DNA of 64,000 nucleotides from Cellulomonas marina (GTDB lineage: Bacteria; Actinomycetota; Actinomycetes; Actinomycetales; Cellulomonadaceae), in the NCBI RefSeq assembly GCF_900111925.1, contig NZ_FOKA01000005.1, forward strand, positions 62,001-126,000. Reading direction: 5' to 3'. Shown one piece after another: positions 1 to 8,800 of this stretch. The number at the start of each line of letters is the position of its first letter. Positions within the stretch are counted from its first letter, which is position 1. The notes below the pieces were generated by a model. That model made no database searches. It was not told the DNA's origin and saw nothing but the letters and a program-made list of their open reading frames with translations. The position numbers were made by a program, and so were the translations under genes.

Positions 1-2
1 CC

Positions 3-539
3 GGGGTCGTCGCCTGGCAGGAGGTGCGCGACCTGCTCGGCCGCCGGGTGGGCCTGCTCGACGGGGTCGTCCTCTCCGGCGGCGAGCCGACGCGTCAGCC
101 CGCCATCGTCGCCGCCGCGCGTGAGGTGCGGGCCGCGGGGTTCGGCGTCGGCCTGCACACGGCCGGCGCCTACCCGCGGGCGCTGGCGCAGGTGCTGCCG
201 TACGTCGACTGGGTCGGCCTGGACGTCAAGGCGCCGGCCGCGCGGTACCGGGACGTCGTGCGCGTCGGCGGCCCGACGACGGCCGCCGCGGCGGTGGAGG
301 CGTCCCTGGACCTCGTGCTCGCCGCCGGCGTGGACCTCCAGGTGCGCACCACGGTCGACCCGACGGTCCTGACCGAGGAGGACGTCGCGGGCCTCGTCGA
401 GCGGCTGCGCGCGCGGGGGGTGCGCGAGCACGTCCTGCAGACCGTGCGGCCCGACGGGACGAGCCCGGCGTACCGGTCGGCGCTCGCGGCGGCGGGCGGA
501 CCCCGGCCGGGGTGGGACGTCGGTGCCCGCAGGGGCTGA
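3..539 (+). CDS. nrdG: Anaerobic ribonucleotide reductase activating protein (5' end cut off)
   Basis: The reading frame is open from the window edge, so the true start lies upstream; 178 residues are visible. The segment with LSGGEPTRQPAI is the GGEP motif of radical-SAM activases, followed by a half-barrel pattern (VGLHTAGAYP, VDWVGLDVKAP) typical of the NrdG-like family that installs the glycyl radical on class III ribonucleotide reductase. The CxxxCxxC iron-sulfur motif that should precede GGEP would be just outside the window, so the catalytic cluster cannot be checked. nrdD is expected immediately upstream. Another glycyl-radical activase is possible, but the family call is good. Confidence 0.8.
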   Translation, partial: GVVAWQEVRDLLGRRVGLLDGVVLSGGEPTRQPAIVAAAREVRAAGFGVGLHTAGAYPRALAQVLPYVDWVGLDVKAPAARYRDVVRVGGPTTAAAAVEASLDLVLAAGVDLQVRTTVDPTVLTEEDVAGLVERLRARGVREHVLQTVRPDGTSPAYRSALAAAGGPRPGWDVGARRG

Positions 540-603
540 CCCGCACGGGGGACACGGCTGTCCGGTCCCTGCCACACCCTGGGCAGGCGCTGTGGCGTGC
601 ACC

Positions 604-679
604 TATGCTCCTCGGGTCCGGCCAACGACGGCCGGTGCGTCCCGGGGGGCAAGGGTGCCCCTCGCGGAACCAGGGAGGG
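604..679 (+). promoter_or_regulatory. Candidate -10 element and strong ribosome binding site of hppA
   Basis: TATGCT at 604-609 is a reasonable actinobacterial -10 hexamer. AGGGAGG at 672-678 lies 5 bases before the ATG at 684 and decides this start over an out-of-frame ATG at 680. No convincing -35 is seen. Confidence 0.4.
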
Positions 680-683
680 ATGC

Positions 684-2990
684 ATGCTCGAGCTCTCGAC
701 GTCCAGCCTGCTCATCGTCGCGGTCATCGCCGTCGTCGCGGTGGCCGCGCTCGGGGTGGCGATGTTCCTGCGCCAGCAGGTGCTCGCCGCCAACCGGGGC
801 AGCCTCGCGATGCAGGACATCGCGCAGGCGGTGCAGGAGGGCGCGTCGGCCTACCTGCGCCGGCAGTTCCGGACGCTGGCGCTGTTCGCCGTGGTGGTGC
901 TGGCCCTGCTGCTCCTGCTGCCCGGCGACGCCGGCGTGAAGGTGGGGCGCTCGATCTTCTTCCTCGTCGGCGCGCTGTTCTCCGCCGCCATCGGGTTCCT
1001 GGGGATGTGGCTGGCGACGCGCGCGAACCTGCGCGTCGCAGCGGCCGCGTCCCTGCCCGGCGGTCGCGCGGAGGGGGCGCGGATCGCCTTCCGGACCGGC
1101 GGCGTGGTCGGCATGTCGGTCGTGGGGCTCGGGCTGGTCGGGGCGGCGTCGGTCGTGCTGATCTACCGCGGGGAGGCGCCGGCGGTGCTCGAGGGCTTCG
1201 GCTTCGGCGCCGCGCTGCTGGCCATGTTCATGCGGGTCGGCGGCGGCATCTTCACGAAGGCGGCCGACGTCGGCGCGGACCTCGTCGGGAAGGTGGAGCA
1301 GGGCATCCCCGAGGACGACCCGCGCAACGCGGCCACCATCGCGGACAACGTGGGCGACAACGTCGGGGACTGCGCGGGGATGGCCGCGGACCTCTTCGAG
1401 TCCTACGCGGTGACCCTCGTCGCCGCGCTCATCCTCGGCAAGGCCGCCTTCGGCGAGGAGGGCCTGGTCTTCCCGCTGATCGTCACCGCGATCGGCGCGG
1501 TCGTCGCCGTCCTGGGCGTCGTCACGACGAAGGTGCGTGGGCAGGAGAGCGGGCTCGCGGCCATCAACCGGGGCTTCTACATCGCCGCGCTCGTCGGGGT
1601 CGTGCTGGCGGCGGTCGCGGCCTTCGTCTACCTGCCCTCGACCTTCGCGGCGATGCCCGGGGGGACCGCGGGCCTGGAGACGCACGGCGGGGACCCGCGG
1701 CTGATCGCCTCGGCGGCCGTGGCCATCGGGGTGGTGCTGGCCGGCGTCATCCTGTGGGTGACGGGCTACTTCACGGGCACGACGAGCAAGCCGACGAAGC
1801 ACGTGGCCCGCACGACCCTGACGGGCGCCGCGACCGTGGTGCTGTCCGGCATCGGCGTGGGCTTCGAGTCGGCGGTCTACACCGCGGGCATCATCGCCGC
1901 CGCCATCTGCGGCGTGTTCCTGCTGGCCGGCGGGTCCGTGCCGCTGGCGCTGTTCCTCGTCGCCCTCGCCGGGTGCGGCCTGCTGACCACGGTCGGCGTG
2001 ATCGTCGCGATGGACACCTTCGGACCGGTGAGCGACAACGCGCAGGGGATCGCGGAGATGTCCGGCGACGTCACGCCCGAGGGCGCGCAGATCCTCACGG
2101 ACCTCGACGCGGTGGGGAACACGACGAAGGCCGTCACGAAGGGCATCGCCATCGCCACGGCCGTGCTCGCGGCGACCGCGCTGTTCGGCTCCTACGCCGA
2201 CGCCGTCCGCACGGCGCTCGCGGAGGTCGGCCCGGACCTGGGCGGCGACATCACCGCGGCCATGACGTCCTACGACATCATCTCGCCGGTCACGCTCGTC
2301 GGCGTGATCCTCGGCGGGGCCACGGTGTTCCTGTTCTCCGGCCTGGCCATCGACGCCGTGACGCGCGCGGCCAGCGCCATCGTGTTCGAGGTGCGCCGCC
2401 AGTTCCGCGAGCACCCGGGGATCATGACGGGCGAGACGCGGCCCGAGTACGGGCGCGTCGTGGACATCTGCACCCGCGACTCGCTGCGGGAGCTGGCCAC
2501 GCCGGGCCTGCTCGCGGCGTTCGCGCCGATCGCCGTCGGCTTCGGCCTGGGCGTCGGGCCGCTGGCGGGGTTCCTGGCCGGCTCCATCGGTGCGGGCGTC
2601 CTCATGGCGGTCTTCCTGGCCAACGCGGGCGGTGCCTGGGACAACGCGAAGAAGATCGTCGAGGACGGCCACCACGGCGGGAAGGGCTCCGACGCCCACG
2701 CCGCCGCGGTCATCGGGGACACCGTCGGCGACCCGTTCAAGGACACCGCCGGGCCCGCGATCAACCCGCTCATCAAGGTGATGAACCTCGTCGCGCTGCT
2801 CATCGCGCCGGCCGTCGTCCAGGTCTCCGTGGGCGACGACGCGAGCACCGGCCTGCGCCTGACCATCGCGGTGGTCGCGGCGGGCGTGGCGTTCTCCGCC
2901 ATCATCCTGTCCCGGCTGCGCGCGGCCCGCGTCGACGCCGAGGGCCGCCTCGAGCACGACGCGCAGCTCGTGTCCGAGCGGCGGGCCTGA
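684..2990 (+). CDS. hppA: Membrane-bound proton-translocating pyrophosphatase, K+-independent type
   Basis: A 768-residue integral membrane protein with about 16 hydrophobic segments, the usual length of H+-PPases. It hydrolyses pyrophosphate at the cytoplasmic face and pumps protons outward. The signature DVGADLVGKVE near residue 195 and the acidic stretch with DNVGDNVGDCAGMAADLFE just after it form the pyrophosphate/Mg site; a second acidic cluster (GDTVGDPFKDTAGPAINPL) lies near the C terminus. GNTTKAVTKG at residues 478-487 has Lys at 482 where K+-dependent enzymes have Ala, so it should not need potassium. It is monocistronic: a strong Shine-Dalgarno sequence precedes the ATG and a hairpin follows the stop. 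Confidence 0.96.
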   Translation: MLELSTSSLLIVAVIAVVAVAALGVAMFLRQQVLAANRGSLAMQDIAQAVQEGASAYLRRQFRTLALFAVVVLALLLLLPGDAGVKVGRSIFFLVGALFSAAIGFLGMWLATRANLRVAAAASLPGGRAEGARIAFRTGGVVGMSVVGLGLVGAASVVLIYRGEAPAVLEGFGFGAALLAMFMRVGGGIFTKAADVGADLVGKVEQGIPEDDPRNAATIADNVGDNVGDCAGMAADLFESYAVTLVAALILGKAAFGEEGLVFPLIVTAIGAVVAVLGVVTTKVRGQESGLAAINRGFYIAALVGVVLAAVAAFVYLPSTFAAMPGGTAGLETHGGDPRLIASAAVAIGVVLAGVILWVTGYFTGTTSKPTKHVARTTLTGAATVVLSGIGVGFESAVYTAGIIAAAICGVFLLAGGSVPLALFLVALAGCGLLTTVGVIVAMDTFGPVSDNAQGIAEMSGDVTPEGAQILTDLDAVGNTTKAVTKGIAIATAVLAATALFGSYADAVRTALAEVGPDLGGDITAAMTSYDIISPVTLVGVILGGATVFLFSGLAIDAVTRAASAIVFEVRRQFREHPGIMTGETRPEYGRVVDICTRDSLRELATPGLLAAFAPIAVGFGLGVGPLAGFLAGSIGAGVLMAVFLANAGGAWDNAKKIVEDGHHGGKGSDAHAAAVIGDTVGDPFKDTAGPAINPLIKVMNLVALLIAPAVVQVSVGDDASTGLRLTIAVVAAGVAFSAIILSRLRAARVDAEGRLEHDAQLVSERRA

Positions 2991-3015
2991 GCCGTCCCCA
3001 GCCCCGCCCGCCTGT

Positions 3016-3058
3016 CCGCCGCCCCCCGTCCCGCCGTCCGCGGGGCCGGGGGCGGCGG
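3016..3058 (+). terminator. Hairpin after hppA
   Basis: An 11-bp perfect stem (CCGCCGCCCCC at 3016-3026 with GGGGGCGGCGG at 3048-3058) encloses a 21-base loop directly after the hppA stop. There is no T-run, as is common for GC-rich actinobacterial terminators. Confidence 0.5.
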
Positions 3059-3116
3059 TGCGTGGGACGATGCGTCGACCGGGAGCGGCGCCCGGTGGCG
3101 ACGAGAGGCAGGCGCG

Positions 3117-4109
3117 GTGGGCGAGGCGAGGGACGACGCGGCGGCGGACCCGGTGCCGGGTGCGGCGGCGGGCGGACCGGCCGTCCCGGGGACCGCGGGG
3201 GACCGTCCCGTGGCGGCGTCCGGGGTGCCGACCGTGCCCGCGGCGGGACCGGGTGACGTGCCCGTCCCGGGCGCGTCCCCGGCCGGCGACGAGGAGCCGC
3301 CGTCGCTCCGCCTCATGACGTACAACATCAAGGGCCTGCACCTCGACGCCGCCGCGGTGGCCGCGGTCGTGCGCGCCCAGTCCCCGGACGTGCTGGCGGT
3401 GCAGGAGCCGCCGCGCGGACCCCTCGGCCGCCGCCGGCTCGACCGGCTGGCGCGGCGGGCCGGGCTCGTGCCCCTCGTGCGTGGCGGCGGGGCGCGGACG
3501 ACCGCGCTGCTCGTCGCGCCGGGCCTGCCGACGGGTCCCGCGCGGGCGCTGCGGCTGCCCTGGCGGCCGGGCCGCACGCGTCGCGGGGCGGTGCTCGCGC
3601 AGGTGGCAGGGGTGCAGGTGCTCGTCGTGCACCTCGGCCTGTCGGCGGGGGAGCGGTCCCGGCACCTCGACCGGCTGCTCGCGGCGGTCGACCCCGCCGG
3701 CGGGCCGCTCGTCGTCATGGGGGACCTCAACGAGCAGCCGACGGGCGCGTCCTGGCGCCGGCTGGGCGGGCGTCTTACGGACGCCGCGGTCCTCGGCGGC
3801 GGGGGCGTGGCGACGTTCCCGGCGGCACGTCCGCGGCTGCGCATCGACGCCGTCCTGGTCGAGGCGGGGGACGAGGAGTCGCCGCCGCCGACGCCCGGCC
3901 GCGTGGCGCGGGTCGTGCACGCGGTGCGGGGCCGTCGCAGCGGTGCGGGACGGGTGCCCGGCGTGGCGGCCGCCGCCCCGGGCCGCGCGGGGCTCGTGGT
4001 GCTGGGGTCGTGGGTGCCCGGCGGTCCCGTCGTCGCCCGGGCCAGCGACCACCGGCCCGTCGTCGTCGACGTGCGGCCCGCCGCGCCGGCGGCGGGGGCC
4101 GGGCGGTGA
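3117..4109 (+). CDS. Endonuclease/exonuclease/phosphatase-fold protein
   Basis: 330 residues. The first about 65 residues are Ala/Gly/Pro-rich and probably disordered, so the start (GTG) is uncertain. The EEP fold begins at LRLMTYNIKGLH; SPDVLAVQEP supplies the metal-binding Glu, VVMGDLNEQPTGASW the Asp/Asn pair, and ASDHRPVVVDV the C-terminal catalytic Asp-His. These are the hallmarks of Mg-dependent phosphodiesterases of the DNase I/sphingomyelinase superfamily, so a hydrolase on nucleic acid or phospholipid-like phosphodiesters is likely; the substrate cannot be read from sequence. No signal peptide. The stop codon overlaps the start of the next gene (GTGA), so the two are translationally coupled. 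Confidence 0.85.
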   Translation: MGEARDDAAADPVPGAAAGGPAVPGTAGDRPVAASGVPTVPAAGPGDVPVPGASPAGDEEPPSLRLMTYNIKGLHLDAAAVAAVVRAQSPDVLAVQEPPRGPLGRRRLDRLARRAGLVPLVRGGGARTTALLVAPGLPTGPARALRLPWRPGRTRRGAVLAQVAGVQVLVVHLGLSAGERSRHLDRLLAAVDPAGGPLVVMGDLNEQPTGASWRRLGGRLTDAAVLGGGGVATFPAARPRLRIDAVLVEAGDEESPPPTPGRVARVVHAVRGRRSGAGRVPGVAAAAPGRAGLVVLGSWVPGGPVVARASDHRPVVVDVRPAAPAAGAGR

Positions 4110-5698
4110 CGCCCGGCGTCCCCGCGCCCGACGTCCCCGGCCTCGACGACGCCGGGGTCGAGCGGCTGCGTGCGGACCTGACCGCCGCGGGCTACACCGT
4201 CGACGGCGTCGAGGAGCTGCTCGGGCCCGTGGCGTCGGCCGCGCTGCACCGCGGGGAGGCGGTGCCGGCGCTGCGGGCGACGGCGGGCCTCGACGGCACG
4301 GGCGTCACGCGGGCGGGCGGCCCGGCCGCGCTGGTCCGGGCGTTCCTGCTGGGGGCGGACGTCGCCCGGCGGGACCTGGCCGCCGCCCTGCCGACCCTCG
4401 GTGTCGACGCCGCCGTCGCCGCGGGCCTGCTCGAGGTCGCGGGGCAGGGGAGGGACGACGCCGTGCGGGCGCGGGTGGACCTCCGGCCCTACGCCGTCGA
4501 GGACGGTCTCGGCGCGCCCGCCGACTGGTGGGTCGTCTCGGACCTCGGGGAGCTGGCGACGGGGCGCGCGCTGCGCACGGACCACGTGCTCGGCGTCGGC
4601 GGCGCGTCGGCGCTGCTCGCGCAGGCCACGGTGCGGACCCCGCGGGAGCGCGTGCTCGACCTGGGCACGGGCTGCGGCGTCCAGGCGCTGCACGCCGCCC
4701 GGCACGCGCGCACCGTCGTCGCGACGGACATCTCGTCCCGCGCCCTCGCCTTCGCGGGGCTCACGACGCGCCTGGCCGGCCTGCCGGCGGGGACGGTCGA
4801 GCTGCGCCGCGGATCGCTGCTGGAGCCGGTGGCCGACGAGCGGTTCGACCTCGTCGTCAGCAACCCGCCCTTCGTCATCACCCCGCGGGTGCCCGGCGTG
4901 CCGGCGTACGAGTACCGCGACGGCGGCCGCGCGGGCGACGCGATCGTGCAGGAGCTCGTCGAGGGGATCGGGGACGTCCTCGTGCCCGGGGGCGTCGCGC
5001 AGCTGCTCGGCAACTGGGAGGTGCACCGCGGCGAGGAGTGGCACGAGCGCATCGGCGCCTGGGTCGACGCCGCCGGCCTCGACGCGTGGGTGGTGCAGCG
5101 GGACCTGCTCGACCCCGCGCAGTACGCGGAGATGTGGATCCGCGACGGCGGCACCACGCCCGAGGGCGACCGCGCCGCCTGGCGGGCCCGGTACGGCGCC
5201 TGGCTCGACGACTTCGCCGCCCGCGGCGTCGAGGCGGTCGGCTTCGGCATCGTCACGCTGCGGCGCCCGGCCGTGCCCGGGGGCACCCGCCTGCGCCGGC
5301 TCGAGGAGGTCACGGGGACGGTCCAGCAGCCCCTCGGCCCCGTGGTCGCCGCGGTGCTGGCCGCGCACGACGCGCTCGACGCCCTCGACGACGACGCGCT
5401 GGCCGCGCAGCGGCTCGTCGTCGCGCCGGACGTGACGGAGGAGCGCTACCTCACGCCCGGCGACGCCGACCCGCGCGTGGTGCTGCTGCGGCAGGGCGGC
5501 GGGTTCGGTCGGACCGTGCAGGTCGGCACGGCCGTCGCCGGGTTCGTGGGCGCGTGCGACGGGGAGCTCGCGGCCGGGCGCATCGTCGCCGCGCTGGGGG
5601 AGCTGCTCGGGACCGGCACGGCGGCCACCGCCGCCGAGGTGCTGCCGCGGGTGCGCGACCTCGTGCGCGACGGGCTGCTCCTGCTGCCGGCGCGCTGA
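4106..5698 (+). CDS. Class I SAM-dependent methyltransferase with N-terminal accessory domain
   Basis: 530 residues. I chose the GTG at 4106, which overlaps the upstream TGA; the open frame extends further upstream, but only as an Arg-rich out-of-frame copy of the previous gene. An N-terminal helical domain of about 180 residues (of the DUF7059 type, as far as I recall) precedes a Rossmann methyltransferase: VLDLGTGCGVQALHAA is SAM motif I, TDISSRAL motif II, and FDLVVSNPPFVITP the NPPF/Y motif of enzymes that methylate amide or amino nitrogens (PrmC, RsmC and similar). A C-terminal domain of about 180 residues follows. Substrate unknown; an rRNA base or a protein glutamine are the obvious options. 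Confidence 0.85.
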   Translation: MTPGVPAPDVPGLDDAGVERLRADLTAAGYTVDGVEELLGPVASAALHRGEAVPALRATAGLDGTGVTRAGGPAALVRAFLLGADVARRDLAAALPTLGVDAAVAAGLLEVAGQGRDDAVRARVDLRPYAVEDGLGAPADWWVVSDLGELATGRALRTDHVLGVGGASALLAQATVRTPRERVLDLGTGCGVQALHAARHARTVVATDISSRALAFAGLTTRLAGLPAGTVELRRGSLLEPVADERFDLVVSNPPFVITPRVPGVPAYEYRDGGRAGDAIVQELVEGIGDVLVPGGVAQLLGNWEVHRGEEWHERIGAWVDAAGLDAWVVQRDLLDPAQYAEMWIRDGGTTPEGDRAAWRARYGAWLDDFAARGVEAVGFGIVTLRRPAVPGGTRLRRLEEVTGTVQQPLGPVVAAVLAAHDALDALDDDALAAQRLVVAPDVTEERYLTPGDADPRVVLLRQGGGFGRTVQVGTAVAGFVGACDGELAAGRIVAALGELLGTGTAATAAEVLPRVRDLVRDGLLLLPAR

Positions 5699-5842
5699 CG
5701 TCCTCGCCGTCGACGTCCCCCGTCGTCCACAGGGGGACGCACGCGGCCGGGAGACCTGCCGCTAGCGTCCGCGCACCGCCGGAGGTCCGGCGGTCCGGCC
5801 GCGGCCGGTGGACGGCCGGGCACCGCCCCGGGGACGGGGGAC

Positions 5843-8800
5843 GTGGTGCGCGCACCGGTGCTGCTGCACGACGACGGGGCCGCTCCGCGGGGCGTGCTCG
5901 TCGTGGCCGACGGGCGGGCGACGGTGACGCAGGTCGCGCGGGCGGTGGCGCCGCGGCGGGGGCGCCGCACCGGTGGTCGCAGCGGCCGCACCGGTCGCAC
6001 GGTGCCGACGCTGCTCGTCCGGCCGCCCGGGGGCCGGTCCTGGCAGCGGCTGGCGCCGGCGGCGGTGCTCGCGGACGGGGTCCTCGTGCCCGGCGACGAC
6101 GTCCGGGTCGAGGACGTGCCGCTGCCGGCCGACGGCGAGCCCGTGGCCGCCGTGCTGCGGGTGCTGGCCGGGGTGGACGCGGGCCTCGTCGTGCCGCTGC
6201 CCGTCGGGTCCGCGTCGATCGGGACGGACGCCGGCAGCGCGGTCCGGCTGCACGACCCGCGGGTGGCGGGACGGCACGCGCGCCTCGTGGTCGGGCGCCG
6301 GCTCGAGGTCGTCGACGAGGGCACCGTGGGCGGCGTCGTCGTCGCCGGGGGACGCGTGGCCCGCGCGGTCCTCGCACCCGGGGAGCCCGCCGTCCTGGGG
6401 GACACGGTGCTCGTCGTGGAGCCGGTCGCGACGGGAGCTGCCGGCGACGCCGCCGTCGGCGGGAGCCGCGGCGAGCCCTTCAACCGCGCGCCGCGGGTCG
6501 TCCCGCGGTTCGCGCCGCAGGAGCTCGACCTCCCGCCGGTGCCCGAGCCGACCGTGCCCGGCCGGTTCCCCTGGCTCACGGTCGCCGCGCCGGTGGTGCT
6601 CGGCGGGGCGCTGTGGCTGGCGACGCACGCCGCGCTGACGCTCGTCCTCGTGGCGCTGAGCCCGGTGCTGGCGGTCGGCGCGTGGTGGGAGCGGCGCGCG
6701 GGCGAGCGCCGGGCGACCCGCGTCGCGCTGGCCGCCTTCCACGCGGCGCTGGAGGCCGTCGTCGCCCGGGCCCGCGCGCTGCAGACGGACGAGGTGGCCG
6801 TGCGGGAGGAGGAGCTGCCCCCGCTGGTGGCGCTCGTCGCGGACGCGCGGTCGCGAGGGCCGCTGCTGTGGTGCCGCCGGGCGGGCGCCGGCGGCGGGCC
6901 GGTGCTGCGGGCGGGGACCGGGCCCGCGCCGTCGTGCGTGACGGTGCGAGCGGTGGCGGCGACCGTATCGACGGCGATCTCCTCGGCGCCGCACGCCGCC
7001 GCCGCCGCGGCTCGCGACGCCGCGGTGGACGCCCTCCGGCTCCTGCCGCGCCTGGCGCACGAGGTGGACCTCGGTCGGTGCGGCCACGTCGGTGTCGCCC
7101 AGGACGGCGGCCGGGACGTCGCGCGCGCCCTGGTCGCCCAGGCGGTCGCGCTGCACGCGCCCGAGGACCTCCTCGTCGCGGCCCTCGTCCCGGGGTCGCG
7201 CGCAGCGGACTGGCGCTGGCTCGCCTGGTTGCCGCACGCCGCCCCGGCCGACGTCGCCACGACGGCCACCCCGGCCGGACCACGGCTGGCGGTCGGGCCT
7301 GCGGGGTGCGCCGCCCTCCTCGTCCGGCTCGAGGAGCTCGTCGAGCGCCGCGCGGCCCTGCCCACCCGCGGTGCGTGGCGCACCGGTGCCGCGGCGGACG
7401 CCGGACGCCCCCCGGCGGTCCTCGTCGTGGTCGAGGACGCCGTGCCGGTGGACCGCGGCGCGCTCGTCGCCCTGGCCGAGGCGGGGCCGGCCGTCGGCGT
7501 CCACCTCGTGTGGGCCGCCGACCGTGCACCCGAGCTGCCCGCTGCGTGCCGGGCCTTCCTCGAGGTGACGGCACCCATGGGCGGTGCCACCGGTGGGACG
7601 GCCGGCACGTCGGCGTGGTCGGCGCGTCTCGGCCGCGCCGACGAGGGGACGTGGGCGGCCCTCGACGCGGAGGGCCTGCCCCACGTGGTGGCCGAGGACC
7701 TCGCGCGCGTGCTGTGCGGCGTCCGGGACGCGGGGGCGCCGGGACCGGGCGGTGGCGAGGTGCCCGCGGGGGTCGCCCTCACCACGCTGCTCGGTCCGGC
7801 GGTCGCGGTCGCACCCGGGGCGGTCGTCGCGCGCTGGCGCCAGTCGGGGTCGCTGGTCGAGCGCCGTGCGGCCGTCGACACGGCGGGGGCCACGGCGCAG
7901 GGTCTTGCGCGGGGTCCGGCGCAGGGTTCGGCGCGGGGACCGGCGCGGGGATCGGCGCGGGGATCGGCCGGCGCCGACGCGGGGCTGCGGGCCGTCGTCG
8001 GGCAGGGCGCCGACGGGCCGCTCGTCCTCGACCTGCGCGCGCAGGGGCCGCACGCGCTGGTGGCCGGCACGACGGGCGCCGGCAAGTCCGAGCTGCTGCA
8101 GGCGTGGGTGCTGTCGCTGGCGGCGTCCTACGCGCCGGACCGGGTGACGTTCCTGCTCGTGGACTACAAGGGCGGCGCGGCGTTCGCCGACTGCGTCGAC
8201 CTGCCGCACACCGTCGGGCTGGTCACGGATCTGTCCGGGCACCTCGTGCACCGCGCCCTGACGTCCCTGCGCGCCGAGCTGCGGCACCGCGAGCGTCTCC
8301 TGGCGCGCCTCGGGGCGCCGGACCTCGTCACGCTGGAGCGGCGGGGGCACCCGGAGGCCCCGCCCTCCCTCGTCGTGGTGGTCGACGAGTTCGCCGCCCT
8401 CGCCCGCGAGGTGCCGGCGTTCGTCGAGGGGGTCGTCGACGTGGCGCAGCGCGGGCGCTCGCTCGGGCTGCACCTCGTCCTCGCCACGCAGCGTCCGGCC
8501 GGCGTGGTGACGGACGCGATCCGCGCGAACACGGGCCTGCGCGTGGCGCTGCGGATGGCCGACGAGCACGACTCCACGGACGTCCTGGGCGTGCCGCTGG
8601 CGGCGCACGTGGACCCGGCGACCCCGGGCCGTGCGGCCGTCCGCACCGGGCCGGGACGGGTCGCGGTGTTCCAGACGGGGTCCGTCAGCGGTTCGGCCGA
8701 CGGCGGGCTGGCCCCGGTCGTGCGCGTGCACCCGCTGCCGCTCCACGGTGGTGCCGCGGAGGAGGCGACGGAGGCGGAGGCGACGGAGGCGGAGGCGACG

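Noticed and set aside
603..4052. Very long open frames on the minus strand opposite hppA and following genes
   Set aside because: Antisense frames stay open in GC-rich DNA; they are Arg/Asp/His-rich, lack ribosome binding sites and have no recognisable domains.
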